A DNA stretch of 64,000 nt, from assembly GCF_021390545.1 (NCBI RefSeq), contig NZ_JAJUWR010000017.1, positions 1 to 64,000 of the forward strand, given 5' to 3'. A program made the position numbers and the translations under genes. The DNA is from Algoriphagus sp. AGSA1. Lineage in GTDB: Bacteria; Bacteroidota; Bacteroidia; Cytophagales; Cyclobacteriaceae. This document shows, in pieces, positions 1 through 9,014 of this stretch. Within the stretch, counting starts at the first letter, position 1, and each line of letters opens with the position of its first letter. A model generated the notes under the pieces. The model was not told where the DNA came from. It did no database searches and saw only the letters and a program-made list of their open reading frames with translations.

Positions 1-61
1 TCTCCCCTGATAAAAACTGCTCTAATACTTTTTTCTTGAATGCTGATTCTTGTTCTTTCAT
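1..61 (-). CDS. Transposase, N-terminal fragment (runs off the window)
   Basis: An ATG at 59-61 on the minus strand opens a frame of 20 codons that reads MKEQESAFKKKVLEQFLSGE and continues past base 1. The spacing of basic residues followed by a LxSG motif is like the beginning of Bacteroidota IS256-family (mutator-type) transposases, in which this segment precedes a conserved GKDG motif. The DDE catalytic domain is not in view. It lies 65 bases from the proposed element terminus, a normal distance for a single-ORF insertion sequence. Confidence 0.5.
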   Translation of the reverse strand, partial: MKEQESAFKKKVLEQFLSGE

Positions 62-126
62 ACTGCTCTATCTTATAAACTTTAACTAAAATTCAAAGTT
101 TTAGACAGAGTTTAGATTACAGTCTC
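1..126 (-). mobile_element. Right end of an insertion sequence, probably IS256 family (rest lies outside the window)
   Basis: Read on the minus strand, the terminus begins near position 126 with GAGACTGT, followed by an A/T-rich stretch and then, at 61, the start codon of a protein resembling an IS256-type transposase. The plus-strand reading frame that continues into the gene at 127-1210 is coding-like only from about 127, so the element appears to have landed inside that gene. IS256-family elements commonly carry such ends and make 8-9 base target duplications; the matching copy would lie left of the window. The family assignment rests on a 20-residue fragment and the terminal bases, so it is tentative. 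Confidence 0.6.
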
Positions 127-1210
127 AGACTATGACCGTATTTTAATTCCTGATCACCTTGCAGACAATTCGCCAACTAGTCAATCTATTCTGCACACCC
201 TTATCTTATATTCAAAAGCAAATGGTACGTATGTGCCCTACATTTTAAAAGTGATTCCGAAGGATTCAAATGTCCAATTCGATACAGAAGACTTCTATCA
301 AGGGGGTTATCAAAACATCCCAAGCGATTTCACGGGATCCTATGAGTTTTATACATGGAATGAAAAATTGATCGGAGGCTGGGGAATCAAAGATGGAAAA
401 AAAGTAACTAGAATAAAGCCAGAAAAGAAAGTCAATGCAAAAAGCTCAGCCAGGATTTCAGATGTTTATTGCTATCAAATTGTCACCAATTGGTATAGCG
501 TAGCATGCTCTGGAGACTACTGCGGCCAACCCACACTAATCGATCAAACTTCTTATACACATTGTACATACTATGCTGCCCCTCCAAGCATGGAAGGAGA
601 CGGACATCCCATTGGTGGAAATCCAGGTGGGGGAGATCCAAATGAAGAAGAACCTTGTGAATTTCCCGAAGGAAATCTATTTGATGTACCGATCAGCTGC
701 GAAGAGGATGAGATGACTGCTGAAGATATCATCGATTTCATTACCTCTAGATTTGGGGTTACTTTAAAAAATTGTGAAAAGAAATTAATTAGGTCAGACC
801 CAAGTTATTGGCCGGATGCCATTAATGTATTTCTAAACAAAGAATCAGCAGAAAATAAGACTAGATCAATATTTGGTATTAACGGTCGCAATGACTGTTC
901 TGACGCATTCAGACATGCCTACTGGAATGCGTTAAATACCAAGCGTATTGGAATAGCCAGTGCAGCGCTGTTTGGGACTGCACACGAATGCCAGAGACCA
1001 ACCGCAAACTTAGAGACAGCTATGGATTATTATAATAATGATGTCGGGAGAACAATAGCGTTAAATAACCCGAACGCAAGTGACAACTTGCTTGCGGACT
1101 ACGTACTTCAGTCCCTGCATAATGGAGAACTGAAAATCATTAGTCATTTAGATTCAAATGGACTAGCCACATCAAATTCTGATACCATAAATTCCTCATC
1201 ATGTCAATAA
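127..1210 (+). pseudogene. DUF6973-like protein gene, 5' part lost to an insertion
   Basis: The open frame runs to 1210 and is free of stops back to 116, but has no ATG before the body. A GTG at 233 could give 325 residues, yet residues encoded upstream of it (DYDRILIPDHL and onwards) look like genuine protein sequence, so the natural start was probably further left and is cut off by the insertion sequence ending near 126. The C-terminal third (about residues 160-290 from the GTG) has a DAFRHAYWNA motif, an AHE motif and a YYNNDVG motif, which I associate with the DUF6973 domain; this region is conserved in many Bacteroidota proteins of unknown function. The middle contains a Cys-rich patch and a Gly/Pro linker. 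No function is known. It may be a dead gene or still make a shortened product. Confidence 0.6.
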
Positions 1211-1539
1211 ATAAGCTATCAGTCATAATATTAGTATTTGCACTATCATCCTGTGGCATATTCTTCAAACCTGCATGCCAATCAATAGTTATATCAGATG
1301 ATGAACTTCTTGATTCTATAGCCAGCAATTTTAAAAATCAAGGGGTATCTGCAGTTTCCTTACATATAAAAGGCACAATAGATAAAGACATTACCTTGGA
1401 TCAGTTCCAGCTTCCTGCGGGGAAAATTGACACGGTAACAGAGCCTTTTGACTATTACCGCCCGATATATCTCTACAAAATAAGCAATCCCAATGGGGCA
1501 GTAGGTAAATTGGAGCTTTGCGTGACTTTCTACCATTGA
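1201..1539 (+). CDS. Small lipoprotein of unknown function
   Basis: This 112-residue protein begins with a lipoprotein signal peptide: a hydrophobic stretch at residues 6-15 and the lipobox LSSC with Cys18. The rest is a compact soluble domain rich in beta-strand-forming residues, with no family I recognise. Its ATG overlaps the last ten bases of the DUF6973-like gene, so the two were probably co-transcribed and co-translated. A large protein with a terminal enzymatic-looking domain followed by a tiny overlapping partner is also the layout of toxin and immunity pairs, but nothing in this sequence proves that. Confidence 0.65.
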   Translation: MSINKLSVIILVFALSSCGIFFKPACQSIVISDDELLDSIASNFKNQGVSAVSLHIKGTIDKDITLDQFQLPAGKIDTVTEPFDYYRPIYLYKISNPNGAVGKLELCVTFYH

Positions 1540-1685
1540 TTACCATAACGACTTATTACCTACTAGGAGACTAGAGGTTCTTTATTCTAGTCACCAAGTA
1601 CACTGAGGTGTTAGCAAGAAAGTGTAGATGGCAAATACTAAACTTCTTTTTGAGAAGATGAGCTTTAGTGTTTCTTTCTGATTTT

Positions 1686-1751
1686 CGTTCCATGGGAACG
1701 ACTGGTTGGTAGTCTTGGAGTGTCAATGGCTGGTGTCGTTCCGTAGGAACG
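1686..1751. repeat. Pair of REP-like palindromes, CGTTCC-NNN-GGAACG
   Basis: Two perfect inverted repeats occur 45 bases apart: CGTTCC-ATG-GGAACG at 1686-1700 and CGTTCC-GTA-GGAACG at 1737-1751. Each is followed by a TGGT motif. The stretch 1540-1849 contains no convincing gene; the antisense frame across it has no recognisable protein features. Short extragenic palindromes of this form recur in Bacteroidota genomes. Whether they are mobile through a RAYT-type transposase cannot be told here. Confidence 0.55.
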
Positions 1752-1849
1752 TTTGGTGTAAATTTAAGGGAGCAGGGCACAAATGATTTATTTTTTCTTT
1801 CTACCAGTTATCCTTCTCCTCCAAAAGCTAGACTCGCACATCCATAAAA

Positions 1850-1881
1850 CAAAAGCCCATCAGCTTACCGACAGGCTTTTG
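1850..1881 (-). terminator. Rho-independent terminator of gnd
   Basis: The arms CAAAAGCC (1850-1857) and GGCTTTTG (1874-1881) form an 8-bp stem that on the minus strand ends in a T-rich run, 39 bases after the gnd stop codon. Confidence 0.75.
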
Positions 1882-1919
1882 CACTTATGATTGCTGAAAA
1901 CTGGGACTGAATACTAGTA

Positions 1920-3332
1920 TTATTTCCCCCATTCCGTATGGAAAATCCCCTCACGGTCAGTTCGCTCATAGGTATGTGAGCCGAAGTGATCACGCTGTGC
2001 CTGGATCAGATTGAGCGGAAGCTTGCTTGAAGTATAAGCATCAAAGTAACTCAACGCACTGGAGAGTCCCGGAACCGGAATCCCGCTTTTGGCAGCAAAT
2101 GCCACTACCTCACGTACTGCCTGCAAGGTGCCCTGAACTTTTGGCACAAAAGAAGGGGAAAGCAACAGATTAGGAATGGAATTGTCCGCAGAATAGGCCT
2201 CGGCAATATCTGCCAATAACCCTGCCCGAATGATACAGCCAGCTCTCCAGATTTTGGCGATAGTGGACATATCCAGCTCATAACCGTAATCTTTGGAAGC
2301 ATACATCAGCTGATGCAAGCCCTGGGCATAGGCGATAATGAAAGAGAAGTATAAAGCCTGCTCTGCCTGGGCGATCAGTTCATCTTTGGCAATAGGAGCT
2401 ACTTCCGGTCTGGAATACAGTCCATCGGCCAAGACACGCTCATCTTTCAGGGCAGAAATCTCACGCATGCTTACTGCCATGTCGATGGTAGGGACGGGAA
2501 TTCCTAAATCCATCGCATTTTGGGAAGTCCATTTTCCAGTTCCTTTTTGTTTGGCCTTATCCAGGATCATATCCACCAGATCGGCAGAAGTCAACTCATC
2601 TTTTTGGGTGAAAATCTCGGCGGTGATCTCCACCAGAAACGACTGCAAGCGGCCTTTGTTCCAAGTGTCATATACTCCATGAAGTTCTTCATTGCTGAGG
2701 TCACAGGACTTTTTCATCAAATCATAAATCTCAGAAGTAAGCTGCATCATGGCGTATTCTATGCCATTGTGGACCATCTTCACGTAGTTACCTGCAGATT
2801 TTGGCCCCAAGTAGGCAACACAAGGTTCGCCCTTGTACTTTGCAGATACCGCTTCGAAAATTGGCTTCACATGGGCATAGGCCTCCTTATCCCCCCCAGG
2901 CATAATGCTAGGTCCTTTTCTGGCACCTTCTGCACCTCCTGATACACCGGAACCAAAAAAGTGGATCCCCTTTTCTTTCAGATATGCCTCCCGGCGATCT
3001 GTATCGGTAAAAAATGAATTTCCCCCATCTATAATGATATCACCTTGATCCAACAAAGGCAATAGACTTTCAATCGCCTGATCGACAATTTTACCAGCAG
3101 GCACAAGAAGCATGATTTTTCTCGGAGCAGCCAAGGCCTGAACGAAAGTCTTAATATCCGTGGATGCGCTGACTTTTCCCAAGTCTCCTCCTTCTTCCTT
3201 CAGTGCGTCCACCTTCTCAGGATCCAGATCGTAGCCAAAAGCCTTAAAATTATTGTCGGCTACATTCAAAATAAAATTCCGCCCCATTACCCCAAGGCCG
3301 ACTAATCCAAAATCATAATTTTTGTACTCCAT
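1920..3332 (-). CDS. gnd: 6-phosphogluconate dehydrogenase (NADP-dependent, decarboxylating)
   Basis: This 470-residue cytosolic enzyme oxidatively decarboxylates 6-phosphogluconate to ribulose 5-phosphate, the third step of the oxidative pentose phosphate pathway. Residues 12-17 (GLGVMG) are the dinucleotide-binding loop; the SGVSGGAEGARKGPS and GNYVKMVHNGIEYA motifs near residues 130 and 185 carry substrate-binding and catalytic residues, and the C-terminal DREGIFHTEWG closes the all-helical domain. The length matches the usual 465-485. An in-frame TTG at 3356 would add eight Asn/Lys residues; the ATG at 3332 is chosen because homology starts there. It faces away from zwf, so gnd and zwf-pgl form two opposed transcription units. 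Confidence 0.97.
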   Translation of the reverse strand: MEYKNYDFGLVGLGVMGRNFILNVADNNFKAFGYDLDPEKVDALKEEGGDLGKVSASTDIKTFVQALAAPRKIMLLVPAGKIVDQAIESLLPLLDQGDIIIDGGNSFFTDTDRREAYLKEKGIHFFGSGVSGGAEGARKGPSIMPGGDKEAYAHVKPIFEAVSAKYKGEPCVAYLGPKSAGNYVKMVHNGIEYAMMQLTSEIYDLMKKSCDLSNEELHGVYDTWNKGRLQSFLVEITAEIFTQKDELTSADLVDMILDKAKQKGTGKWTSQNAMDLGIPVPTIDMAVSMREISALKDERVLADGLYSRPEVAPIAKDELIAQAEQALYFSFIIAYAQGLHQLMYASKDYGYELDMSTIAKIWRAGCIIRAGLLADIAEAYSADNSIPNLLLSPSFVPKVQGTLQAVREVVAFAAKSGIPVPGLSSALSYFDAYTSSKLPLNLIQAQRDHFGSHTYERTDREGIFHTEWGK

Positions 3333-3445
3333 ATTTTTTTTATTGTTGTTTTTCAAATTCTCTTCTACGCTTAGGTACTTGCAAGTTTAGAAATAAATAT
3401 GGGTTATTTTTGTGTCTATTGCCTCCAAAATTAAAGGATTGAAGG

Positions 3446-3474
3446 TTGGCATTCTAGTAAGATTGATAAATTTG
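3446..3474 (+). promoter_or_regulatory. Candidate promoter for zwf
   Basis: TTG at 3446-3448 and TAAATTTG at 3467-3474 are separated by 18 bases, a good match to the Bacteroidota primary sigma promoter (TTTG, about 19 bases, TAnnTTTG). It lies 54 bases upstream of the zwf start. Confidence 0.5.
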
Positions 3475-3528
3475 TGATCACCCAAAGTGGTGTTTTAATA
3501 CAAAAACCATAAAAATACGCCTGTACTG

Positions 3529-5055
3529 ATGAAAAAAACACAAAACCAGATGCTGATCATTTTTGGTGCATCGGGTGATCTGACTGCGAGAAAATTGGTC
3601 CCTGCACTGTATAACCTGTATAAAGGGAATCATCTTCCTGAAAACTTTGTGGTTTTGGGTGCCAGCAGAAGTTCGATGAGTGATGAAGAATTCCGGCTGA
3701 AAATCATCCAAGAAAGTGAATTCTTAAAGGATAAAATCAGAAAGGAGGAAATTGATTACATAACCACATTTGCTGAAAAGATCTTCTACGAGGACCTGGG
3801 CGATAATTACGATAGCAACTACGGCGGATTGGCCAGGCGAATCAGGCAACTGAATGATGAGAAAGGCTGTGATGAAAACTTCATCTTTTACCTGTCCACT
3901 CCTCCAAGCCTCTATGAGATCATAGCCAAAAACCTCTTCGAGGCAGGCCTCACCACAGAGGAAAATGGATGGAAACGCATAATTGTCGAAAAACCATTTG
4001 GCTATAGTCTGGAGACCGCTAGGGAGTTGAACGAAGGATTGCACAAATACTTCAATGAACCCCAGGTTTATAGAATTGATCACTACTTGGGAAAAGAAAC
4101 CGTTCAAAACCTGTTGGTGACACGTTTTTCCAATTCGATTTTCGAGCCCACCTGGAACCGCCGATACATACATCATGTGGAGATCACCAATGCTGAGACC
4201 GTAGGCGTGGAGAAACGCGGAGGATATTATGACAGATCAGGAGCTCTCCGGGACATGTTCCAAAGCCACCTTCTACAGGTAGTCTCCCTGATAGTAATGG
4301 AGCCTCCGATCAATTCCAGTGCGGAAGAAATCAGAGATGAAAAAGTAAAAGCTCTGAAATCATTACGCATTATGAAAACTGATGAGGAGCTCGCTACACA
4401 TACTATGAAAGGCCAATATGTCGCCTCAACCATAGATGGTAAAAAAGTAAAAGGGTATAGACAAGAAGAGGGTGTAGATCCGGATTCCAAAACAGAAACC
4501 TTTGCCGCGGTGAAATTTTTTGTGGATAACTGGAGATGGAAGGATGTGCCTTTTTATGTGCGTACTGCCAAGTACATGCCCACTAAAGTCACAGAGGTAG
4601 TAATTCACTTTAAGTCGCCAGCCCATGAGGTATTCAAAAGCCAGGATGTCTATAAAAAGGACAACAAACTGATCATCAGAGTACAACCTGACGAAGGGAT
4701 ATTGATGAAATTTGGAGTGAAAGTACCCGGGCTGGGATTTCAGGTGGAGCAGGCGAATATGGAATTTTACTATTCAGACTTGGATTCTGCTGAAATAATG
4801 GATGCATACGAACGCTTACTGTTGGATGCCATGCAGGGGGATGCCACTCTTTATGCAAGGGCAGACGAAGTCGAAGCTGCCTGGAAATTTGTGGATCCGA
4901 TTTTGAAGTATTGGGAAAATGAAGATGTCCCCACGTATGGCTACGCTGCCGGAACTTGGGGACCTAGAAATTCTGACGATATGATAGAAGGGCACTTTGG
5001 CTGGAGAAATCCGGGCAACCGACTGACTGACGAAACTGGTTTCTGTATTCTATAA
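3529..5055 (+). CDS. zwf: Glucose-6-phosphate 1-dehydrogenase
   Basis: The 508-residue enzyme oxidises glucose 6-phosphate to 6-phosphogluconolactone, making NADPH, and opens the oxidative pentose phosphate pathway. The N-terminal Rossmann loop GASGDLT is at residues 13-19. The active-site signature RIDHYLGKE is at 182-190, with His185 and Lys189 positioned for substrate binding. Length and both domains are complete. pgl follows 207 bases downstream on the same strand, giving the pathway order zwf-pgl; gnd is divergent just upstream. A candidate promoter precedes it. Confidence 0.97.
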   Translation: MKKTQNQMLIIFGASGDLTARKLVPALYNLYKGNHLPENFVVLGASRSSMSDEEFRLKIIQESEFLKDKIRKEEIDYITTFAEKIFYEDLGDNYDSNYGGLARRIRQLNDEKGCDENFIFYLSTPPSLYEIIAKNLFEAGLTTEENGWKRIIVEKPFGYSLETARELNEGLHKYFNEPQVYRIDHYLGKETVQNLLVTRFSNSIFEPTWNRRYIHHVEITNAETVGVEKRGGYYDRSGALRDMFQSHLLQVVSLIVMEPPINSSAEEIRDEKVKALKSLRIMKTDEELATHTMKGQYVASTIDGKKVKGYRQEEGVDPDSKTETFAAVKFFVDNWRWKDVPFYVRTAKYMPTKVTEVVIHFKSPAHEVFKSQDVYKKDNKLIIRVQPDEGILMKFGVKVPGLGFQVEQANMEFYYSDLDSAEIMDAYERLLLDAMQGDATLYARADEVEAAWKFVDPILKYWENEDVPTYGYAAGTWGPRNSDDMIEGHFGWRNPGNRLTDETGFCIL

Positions 5056-5060
5056 AAATC

Positions 5061-5098
5061 AACCACGGAGGTCACAGAGGATAACGCAGAGAGCACAG
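5061..5098. repeat. Purine-rich intergenic repeat resembling the dispersed CACAGAGG/CGCAGAG type
   Basis: Between zwf and pgl the sequence contains the iterated units CACGGAGG, CACAGAGG, CGCAGAG and GCACAG. A shorter relative (TTCGCAGAGGCAC) lies just upstream of nth at about 12173-12186. Low-complexity tracts of this kind are scattered between genes in many bacterial genomes and have no known role. Confidence 0.35.
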
Positions 5099-5262
5099 TT
5101 TATATGCATCCTTTCGCTAAAAAGGTCAGAAAAAATTTCAGATAACATAGCCATAGGCGATGGCCAGGAAATCATGATAAACTAGCCTAAGAGCTGAATA
5201 CCAATTCAACTCAAATCCGGAAGTCTTATCCATAATAATAGTTAGATAATTTGACGAAGTAT

Positions 5263-5985
5263 ATGGTACTAAAAATATACAACACAAAAGAACAGGTTGC
5301 TAAGGAGTTTTCTGAATACTTCAGAGAACTGGCTTCTGGCGAACAAACTATCCACGTAGCACTTTCGGGTGGCAGCACACCAAAAATTGTCTTTGATTAT
5401 CTGGCAGGTAATTTTGGGAATGAAATCGACTGGTCTAGAATCAAATTCTATTGGGGAGATGAACGCTGTGTGCCGCCTACAGATGATGAAAGCAACTATA
5501 AGATGACTGTTGATCATTTGCTGTCGAAGATTGAGATTCCATCTTTTAATATTTTCAGAGTGCTGGGTGAAAATGATCCCGAAGGAGAGGCGGAACGTTA
5601 CAGCCAGGTATTGGATACTGAGTTGCCCAAGGAAAATGATACGCCCCAATTCGATTTGGTGATGCTGGGTATGGGGGACGATGGTCATACGGTATCTATT
5701 TTTCCTGATTCTATCTCACTCTGGGACGCTGAGGAAAACTGTGTGGTCGCTACTCATCCTGATTCTGGCCAAAAGAGAGTGACCATCACAGGAAAGATCG
5801 TCAACAATGCCAAGGCTGTGGCATTTTTAGTCACTGGAGCAAACAAAGCTGAAAAAGTACGTGAAATCCTGAAAAAGGAGCACGATTTTGCCAGCTATCC
5901 TGCAAGTCTTGTTCAGCCGAGCCAGGGAGAATTGAGCTGGTTTTTAGACCGGGATGCAGCTCGGGATATTGATCCGGTCAGTTGA
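5263..5985 (+). CDS. pgl: 6-phosphogluconolactonase
   Basis: This 240-residue enzyme of the DevB/Pgl family hydrolyses 6-phosphogluconolactone, joining the Zwf and Gnd reactions. The LSGGSTPK motif near residue 35 binds phosphate, WGDERCVPP near residue 65 and LGMGDDGHTVSIFP near residue 135 are the other two family signatures, the latter with the catalytic His. A TTG four codons upstream (5251) is in frame, but the ATG at 5263 is the better start. It ends 44 bases before a hairpin that also serves the convergent ggt. Confidence 0.95.
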   Translation: MVLKIYNTKEQVAKEFSEYFRELASGEQTIHVALSGGSTPKIVFDYLAGNFGNEIDWSRIKFYWGDERCVPPTDDESNYKMTVDHLLSKIEIPSFNIFRVLGENDPEGEAERYSQVLDTELPKENDTPQFDLVMLGMGDDGHTVSIFPDSISLWDAEENCVVATHPDSGQKRVTITGKIVNNAKAVAFLVTGANKAEKVREILKKEHDFASYPASLVQPSQGELSWFLDRDAARDIDPVS

Positions 5986-6029
5986 TCAGAAATACACTCA
6001 GGCACAACCTTATAGTTTTATAAAACAAC

Positions 6030-6075
6030 AGGAGTTTGATAAAGGAAATTTTACCTTCATCAAACTCCTCTCTCT
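6030..6075. terminator. Bidirectional terminator between pgl and ggt
   Basis: A perfect 11-bp stem, AGGAGTTTGAT (6030-6040) with ATCAAACTCCT (6059-6069), is followed on the plus strand by a pyrimidine/T-rich run. It sits between two convergent genes and can end transcripts from both. Confidence 0.75.
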
Positions 6076-6093
6076 TTTTGCCTGTGGTTGGGC

Positions 6094-7788
6094 TCAGTAG
6101 CCCCTGGCTCCACCATCTTCACTGGATGAATCCGCCGCTCCAGTGTAGAGTTTGAGCTGGGCATCGTAGGTAATCCCCATCAGCACTCCAATATTGTTTG
6201 TAGGCCGAAGGGTATGGCCCATTTTCTCTAAAGCTTCACGGGTATCGGGAGAAAGCAAATTACGCTCGTACAGAATGTAGTCCGGAAGCCATTGATGATG
6301 GATTTTCATCGCCTCTATAGCACGGTCAATACGCATATCATAAGCCAGGACATTCAGAACAGTCTGAAATACGGTATTGATAATAGTCCTGCCTCCAGGA
6401 CTTCCGATCACTAGATAAGGCTTACCATTCTTTGCTACTATAGTTGGGGTCATGCTGGAAAGCATGCGTTTTTCCGGCGCCACCAGATTGGGATCCGATC
6501 CAATCTGTCCAGTAGTTGTGGTCACTCCAGGCACAGGGTTGAAATCCCCCATCTCGTTGTTGAAAATAAACCCGAGTTTATCCGAGCCCATTTTCACGCC
6601 ATAGGAATTTTCCAGCGTATAAGTCATCGAAACTGCATTGCCCTCTTTGTCCACTACGGAGAAATGCGTGGTATTATCTCCTCCATAAGGATGGCCAAAT
6701 TGAGCTGGATCAGACACCGATGCCTTGTTCATATCTATGTTTTCAAAGCGCTTTTTTGCAAAATCTTTTGAAAGCAACCGCTCCAAGGGCATATCTTCGT
6801 TGAAATCCGGATCTCCTAAAAACTCTGCCCGGTCAGCAAAAGCCCGGCGCATCGCCTCAGCAACCAAATGAACATAAGCTGTAGAATTGAATTCTACTTG
6901 AGAGATACCTGCCTCTTCCATGAGGTTCATCATCTCTATCAAAGCCACCCCACCCGAACTAGGAGGAGGCATGGAATAGATATCATAGCCATTGAAGGAG
7001 CCTTTAAGAGGCTCTCGCTCCACGGCTTCGTATTTTTCCAGATCTTCCTTGGTGATGATCCCTCCATTTGCCTTCATGTAGTCCTCAATCTCCTGAGCGA
7101 CCCAACCTTTATAAAATCCATCCCGTCCATGTTTTTGGATCTGCTTCAAGGTTTTAGCGAGAGCGGGTTGCTTCCAAGTCTGTCCAGGTTTTACTATTTC
7201 CCCGTCCTTTCCCTTGAAGTAATTCCTCATAATATCCTCCGATGGATCCCGGTCTGTCATTCTCACAGCAGCGTGATACAAGCCCCAGGTCATTGTAAAA
7301 CCTTTTTTTGCCAATTCCACTGAAGGTTTTACCAAATCAGACCAAGGCAATCTCCCATACTTTTGATGGGCTTGGTAAAGACCTGCCACAGTGCCGGGTA
7401 CACCCACAGCCAATAATCCTTTATGATTTGAATTGTCCTTTATCTCCCCATTCTCATCCAAAAACATCGTAGGACTGGCCGCCAGAGGAGCTTTTTCCCG
7501 GAAATCAAACGTCGTCACTTTTCCTTCTGCATTCATAAACACAATAAATCCCCCTCCACCGATATTCCCTGCCTCAGGATGGGTTACTTCAAGTGCAAAT
7601 GCCGTAGCTATCGTGGCATCTATGGCATTCCCGCCCTTTTTGAGAATATCCACACCTACCTGAGATGCGATCACATGATCTGACACGACCATCCCATTCT
7701 CAGCAAAAGTCTGGCAAAACCCTTGGAATTGTATTAAAATTAAAGCAAGCAAGAATAACGGGTAAGATCTGAATACAGAGTTTTTCAT
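6094..7788 (-). CDS. ggt: Gamma-glutamyltransferase, secreted
   Basis: This 564-residue N-terminal-nucleophile hydrolase transfers the gamma-glutamyl group of glutathione and related compounds. Residues 1-25 form a signal peptide, so it acts in the periplasm or outside. Family motifs are GGNAIDATIATAFALEV near residue 53, GGGGFIVFM, and the processing site before Thr373 in NTTHFSV; after self-cleavage Thr373 becomes the catalytic residue of the small subunit. The C-terminal GSPGGRTIINTVFQ motif is also present. The size is typical. Transcribed alone, towards a shared terminator. Confidence 0.95.
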   Translation of the reverse strand: MKNSVFRSYPLFLLALILIQFQGFCQTFAENGMVVSDHVIASQVGVDILKKGGNAIDATIATAFALEVTHPEAGNIGGGGFIVFMNAEGKVTTFDFREKAPLAASPTMFLDENGEIKDNSNHKGLLAVGVPGTVAGLYQAHQKYGRLPWSDLVKPSVELAKKGFTMTWGLYHAAVRMTDRDPSEDIMRNYFKGKDGEIVKPGQTWKQPALAKTLKQIQKHGRDGFYKGWVAQEIEDYMKANGGIITKEDLEKYEAVEREPLKGSFNGYDIYSMPPPSSGGVALIEMMNLMEEAGISQVEFNSTAYVHLVAEAMRRAFADRAEFLGDPDFNEDMPLERLLSKDFAKKRFENIDMNKASVSDPAQFGHPYGGDNTTHFSVVDKEGNAVSMTYTLENSYGVKMGSDKLGFIFNNEMGDFNPVPGVTTTTGQIGSDPNLVAPEKRMLSSMTPTIVAKNGKPYLVIGSPGGRTIINTVFQTVLNVLAYDMRIDRAIEAMKIHHQWLPDYILYERNLLSPDTREALEKMGHTLRPTNNIGVLMGITYDAQLKLYTGAADSSSEDGGARGY

Positions 7789-7952
7789 AGTTTGAAGATG
7801 AAATTAATCTGGAAGATATTTCTCTTTTCCCAAATACTCACCGAAAGTAAAAGAAATTACATCAAAGGTTTTTTCCGCTGAGCATCTGAAAAATAGGGTT
7901 GAAAATAAAAGGACTACGCTATCCAAAGATGGTCAATTCGCCATTCATCATA

Positions 7953-8693
7953 CTACCTTTCAAGCAGCTGATAATTTGCTGTCAGTCTTACTACGTTCCT
8001 GTTGTAGTAATTACCGCTTTGGCGCTTATCCACCCATTTTTGATAGGTTAATTCCAACTTTAATTTGGCTGACATTTTAAGATCAACACCTAGCATCAGT
8101 CGGTTTTGGTCAAATGAATAATTTGGGGTTTTTCCGGCTTGAAACATAACTTCATCTCCTGCTAGAACCTTCATCTCCTGGTCTGCACTGATTTGCCAGA
8201 TCAGATAATAAGTCAAAACCCTGTAACGAAATCTAAAACTATTAAAATAATCCACTTCATCTAGAACTGGCTCTTCCTGGATTTCTTTAGGGAAGAGTCT
8301 TGTTTCCACTCTAAGTCTTTGATCTAGCGTTAATTTTTCAAAATTCTTTTCATAGCCCCCTTCTACATCTATCCTAAATTCACGTTCGACAGAATTTGAT
8401 CCTGACCTCGGATTATCAGGGCTTTGAAGCAAATATCCGATTCCTGTAGATGCTGACCATCCATTTCCAATTTTTTTTTGGATACGCGATTTCACAGAAA
8501 GCTGATGCTGTGCAAAAGGACTGATAAAATGTCTTTCCTGGATTTGAGAAAATACTGTCCAATCTCTTGCTACTGGCACAGTGAAAAATAATCCATACCA
8601 TACGAGGTGCTGGTAATCAACCTCTGTCTGGGCGATTGATGGCTTTGGAAAAGAAAGAAAAAATAACAGTAAAATGGATGCTCTAAAATACAT
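7953..8693 (-). CDS. DUF2490 family outer-membrane-type protein
   Basis: The 246-residue product has a signal peptide (residues 1-21, ending in SIAQ) and then alternating aromatic and polar residues typical of transmembrane beta-strands, e.g. FRFRYRVLTYYLIWQ near residue 150. Overall similarity is to DUF2490 proteins, small predicted outer-membrane barrels of Bacteroidota with unknown function. It ends in a strand-like segment, as barrels do. It stands alone, 164 bases upstream of ggt on the same strand; co-transcription with ggt is possible but not evident. Confidence 0.75.
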   Translation of the reverse strand: MYFRASILLLFFLSFPKPSIAQTEVDYQHLVWYGLFFTVPVARDWTVFSQIQERHFISPFAQHQLSVKSRIQKKIGNGWSASTGIGYLLQSPDNPRSGSNSVEREFRIDVEGGYEKNFEKLTLDQRLRVETRLFPKEIQEEPVLDEVDYFNSFRFRYRVLTYYLIWQISADQEMKVLAGDEVMFQAGKTPNYSFDQNRLMLGVDLKMSAKLKLELTYQKWVDKRQSGNYYNRNVVRLTANYQLLER

Positions 8694-8746
8694 GAAATAG
8701 ATTAATGATGGTTTACCAAGGATTACTGAAATTGATTAGCGGAATC

Positions 8747-8875
8747 CTAATGAGGTAAAGGGATGTGCCTTACGGTCACCAAAATCATTCCTACGCCAAA
8801 GACCTCTTTATGCTTTATTGATTCTCCAAAGATGAAAACAAGGCTTCCAGAGGTACTGATGCAAGTGAAGAATCG
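8747..8875 (-). pseudogene. Remnant of a drug/metabolite transporter C-terminus
   Basis: The 321-base gap between the DUF2490 gene and the P-type ATPase holds no intact gene. On the minus strand, a stop-bounded stretch of about 40 codons encodes a hydrophobic helix with the pattern FIFGESIKHKEVFGVGMIL, ending at a TAG at 8747-8749. The FGE followed by a final hydrophobic helix is typical of the last segment of DMT-superfamily carriers (EamA or small multidrug resistance type). There is no start codon or upstream helix in frame, so it looks like a decayed fragment. Confidence 0.35.
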
Positions 8876-9014
8876 GCTATCTGACCTTGAAAAATCAATT
8901 GTAAGGATATGAAAAAGTTATGGGAAGCCACTTTAGTTTAAAAATAAGATCCAAGCTAGCCGCCATTTATTAGAAAGGTTTGAAATAAGGCAAGCAATCC
9001 AAGAGGGGAGAATT

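Noticed and set aside
1571-1780. A 69-codon frame on the minus strand
   Set aside because: It crosses the two CGTTCC/GGAACG palindromes and has no protein-like features; the palindromes explain its codons.
3724-4176. Long antisense frame inside zwf (and similar ones inside gnd, pgl, moaC and ggt)
   Set aside because: These are shadows of well-identified genes with no family resemblance of their own.
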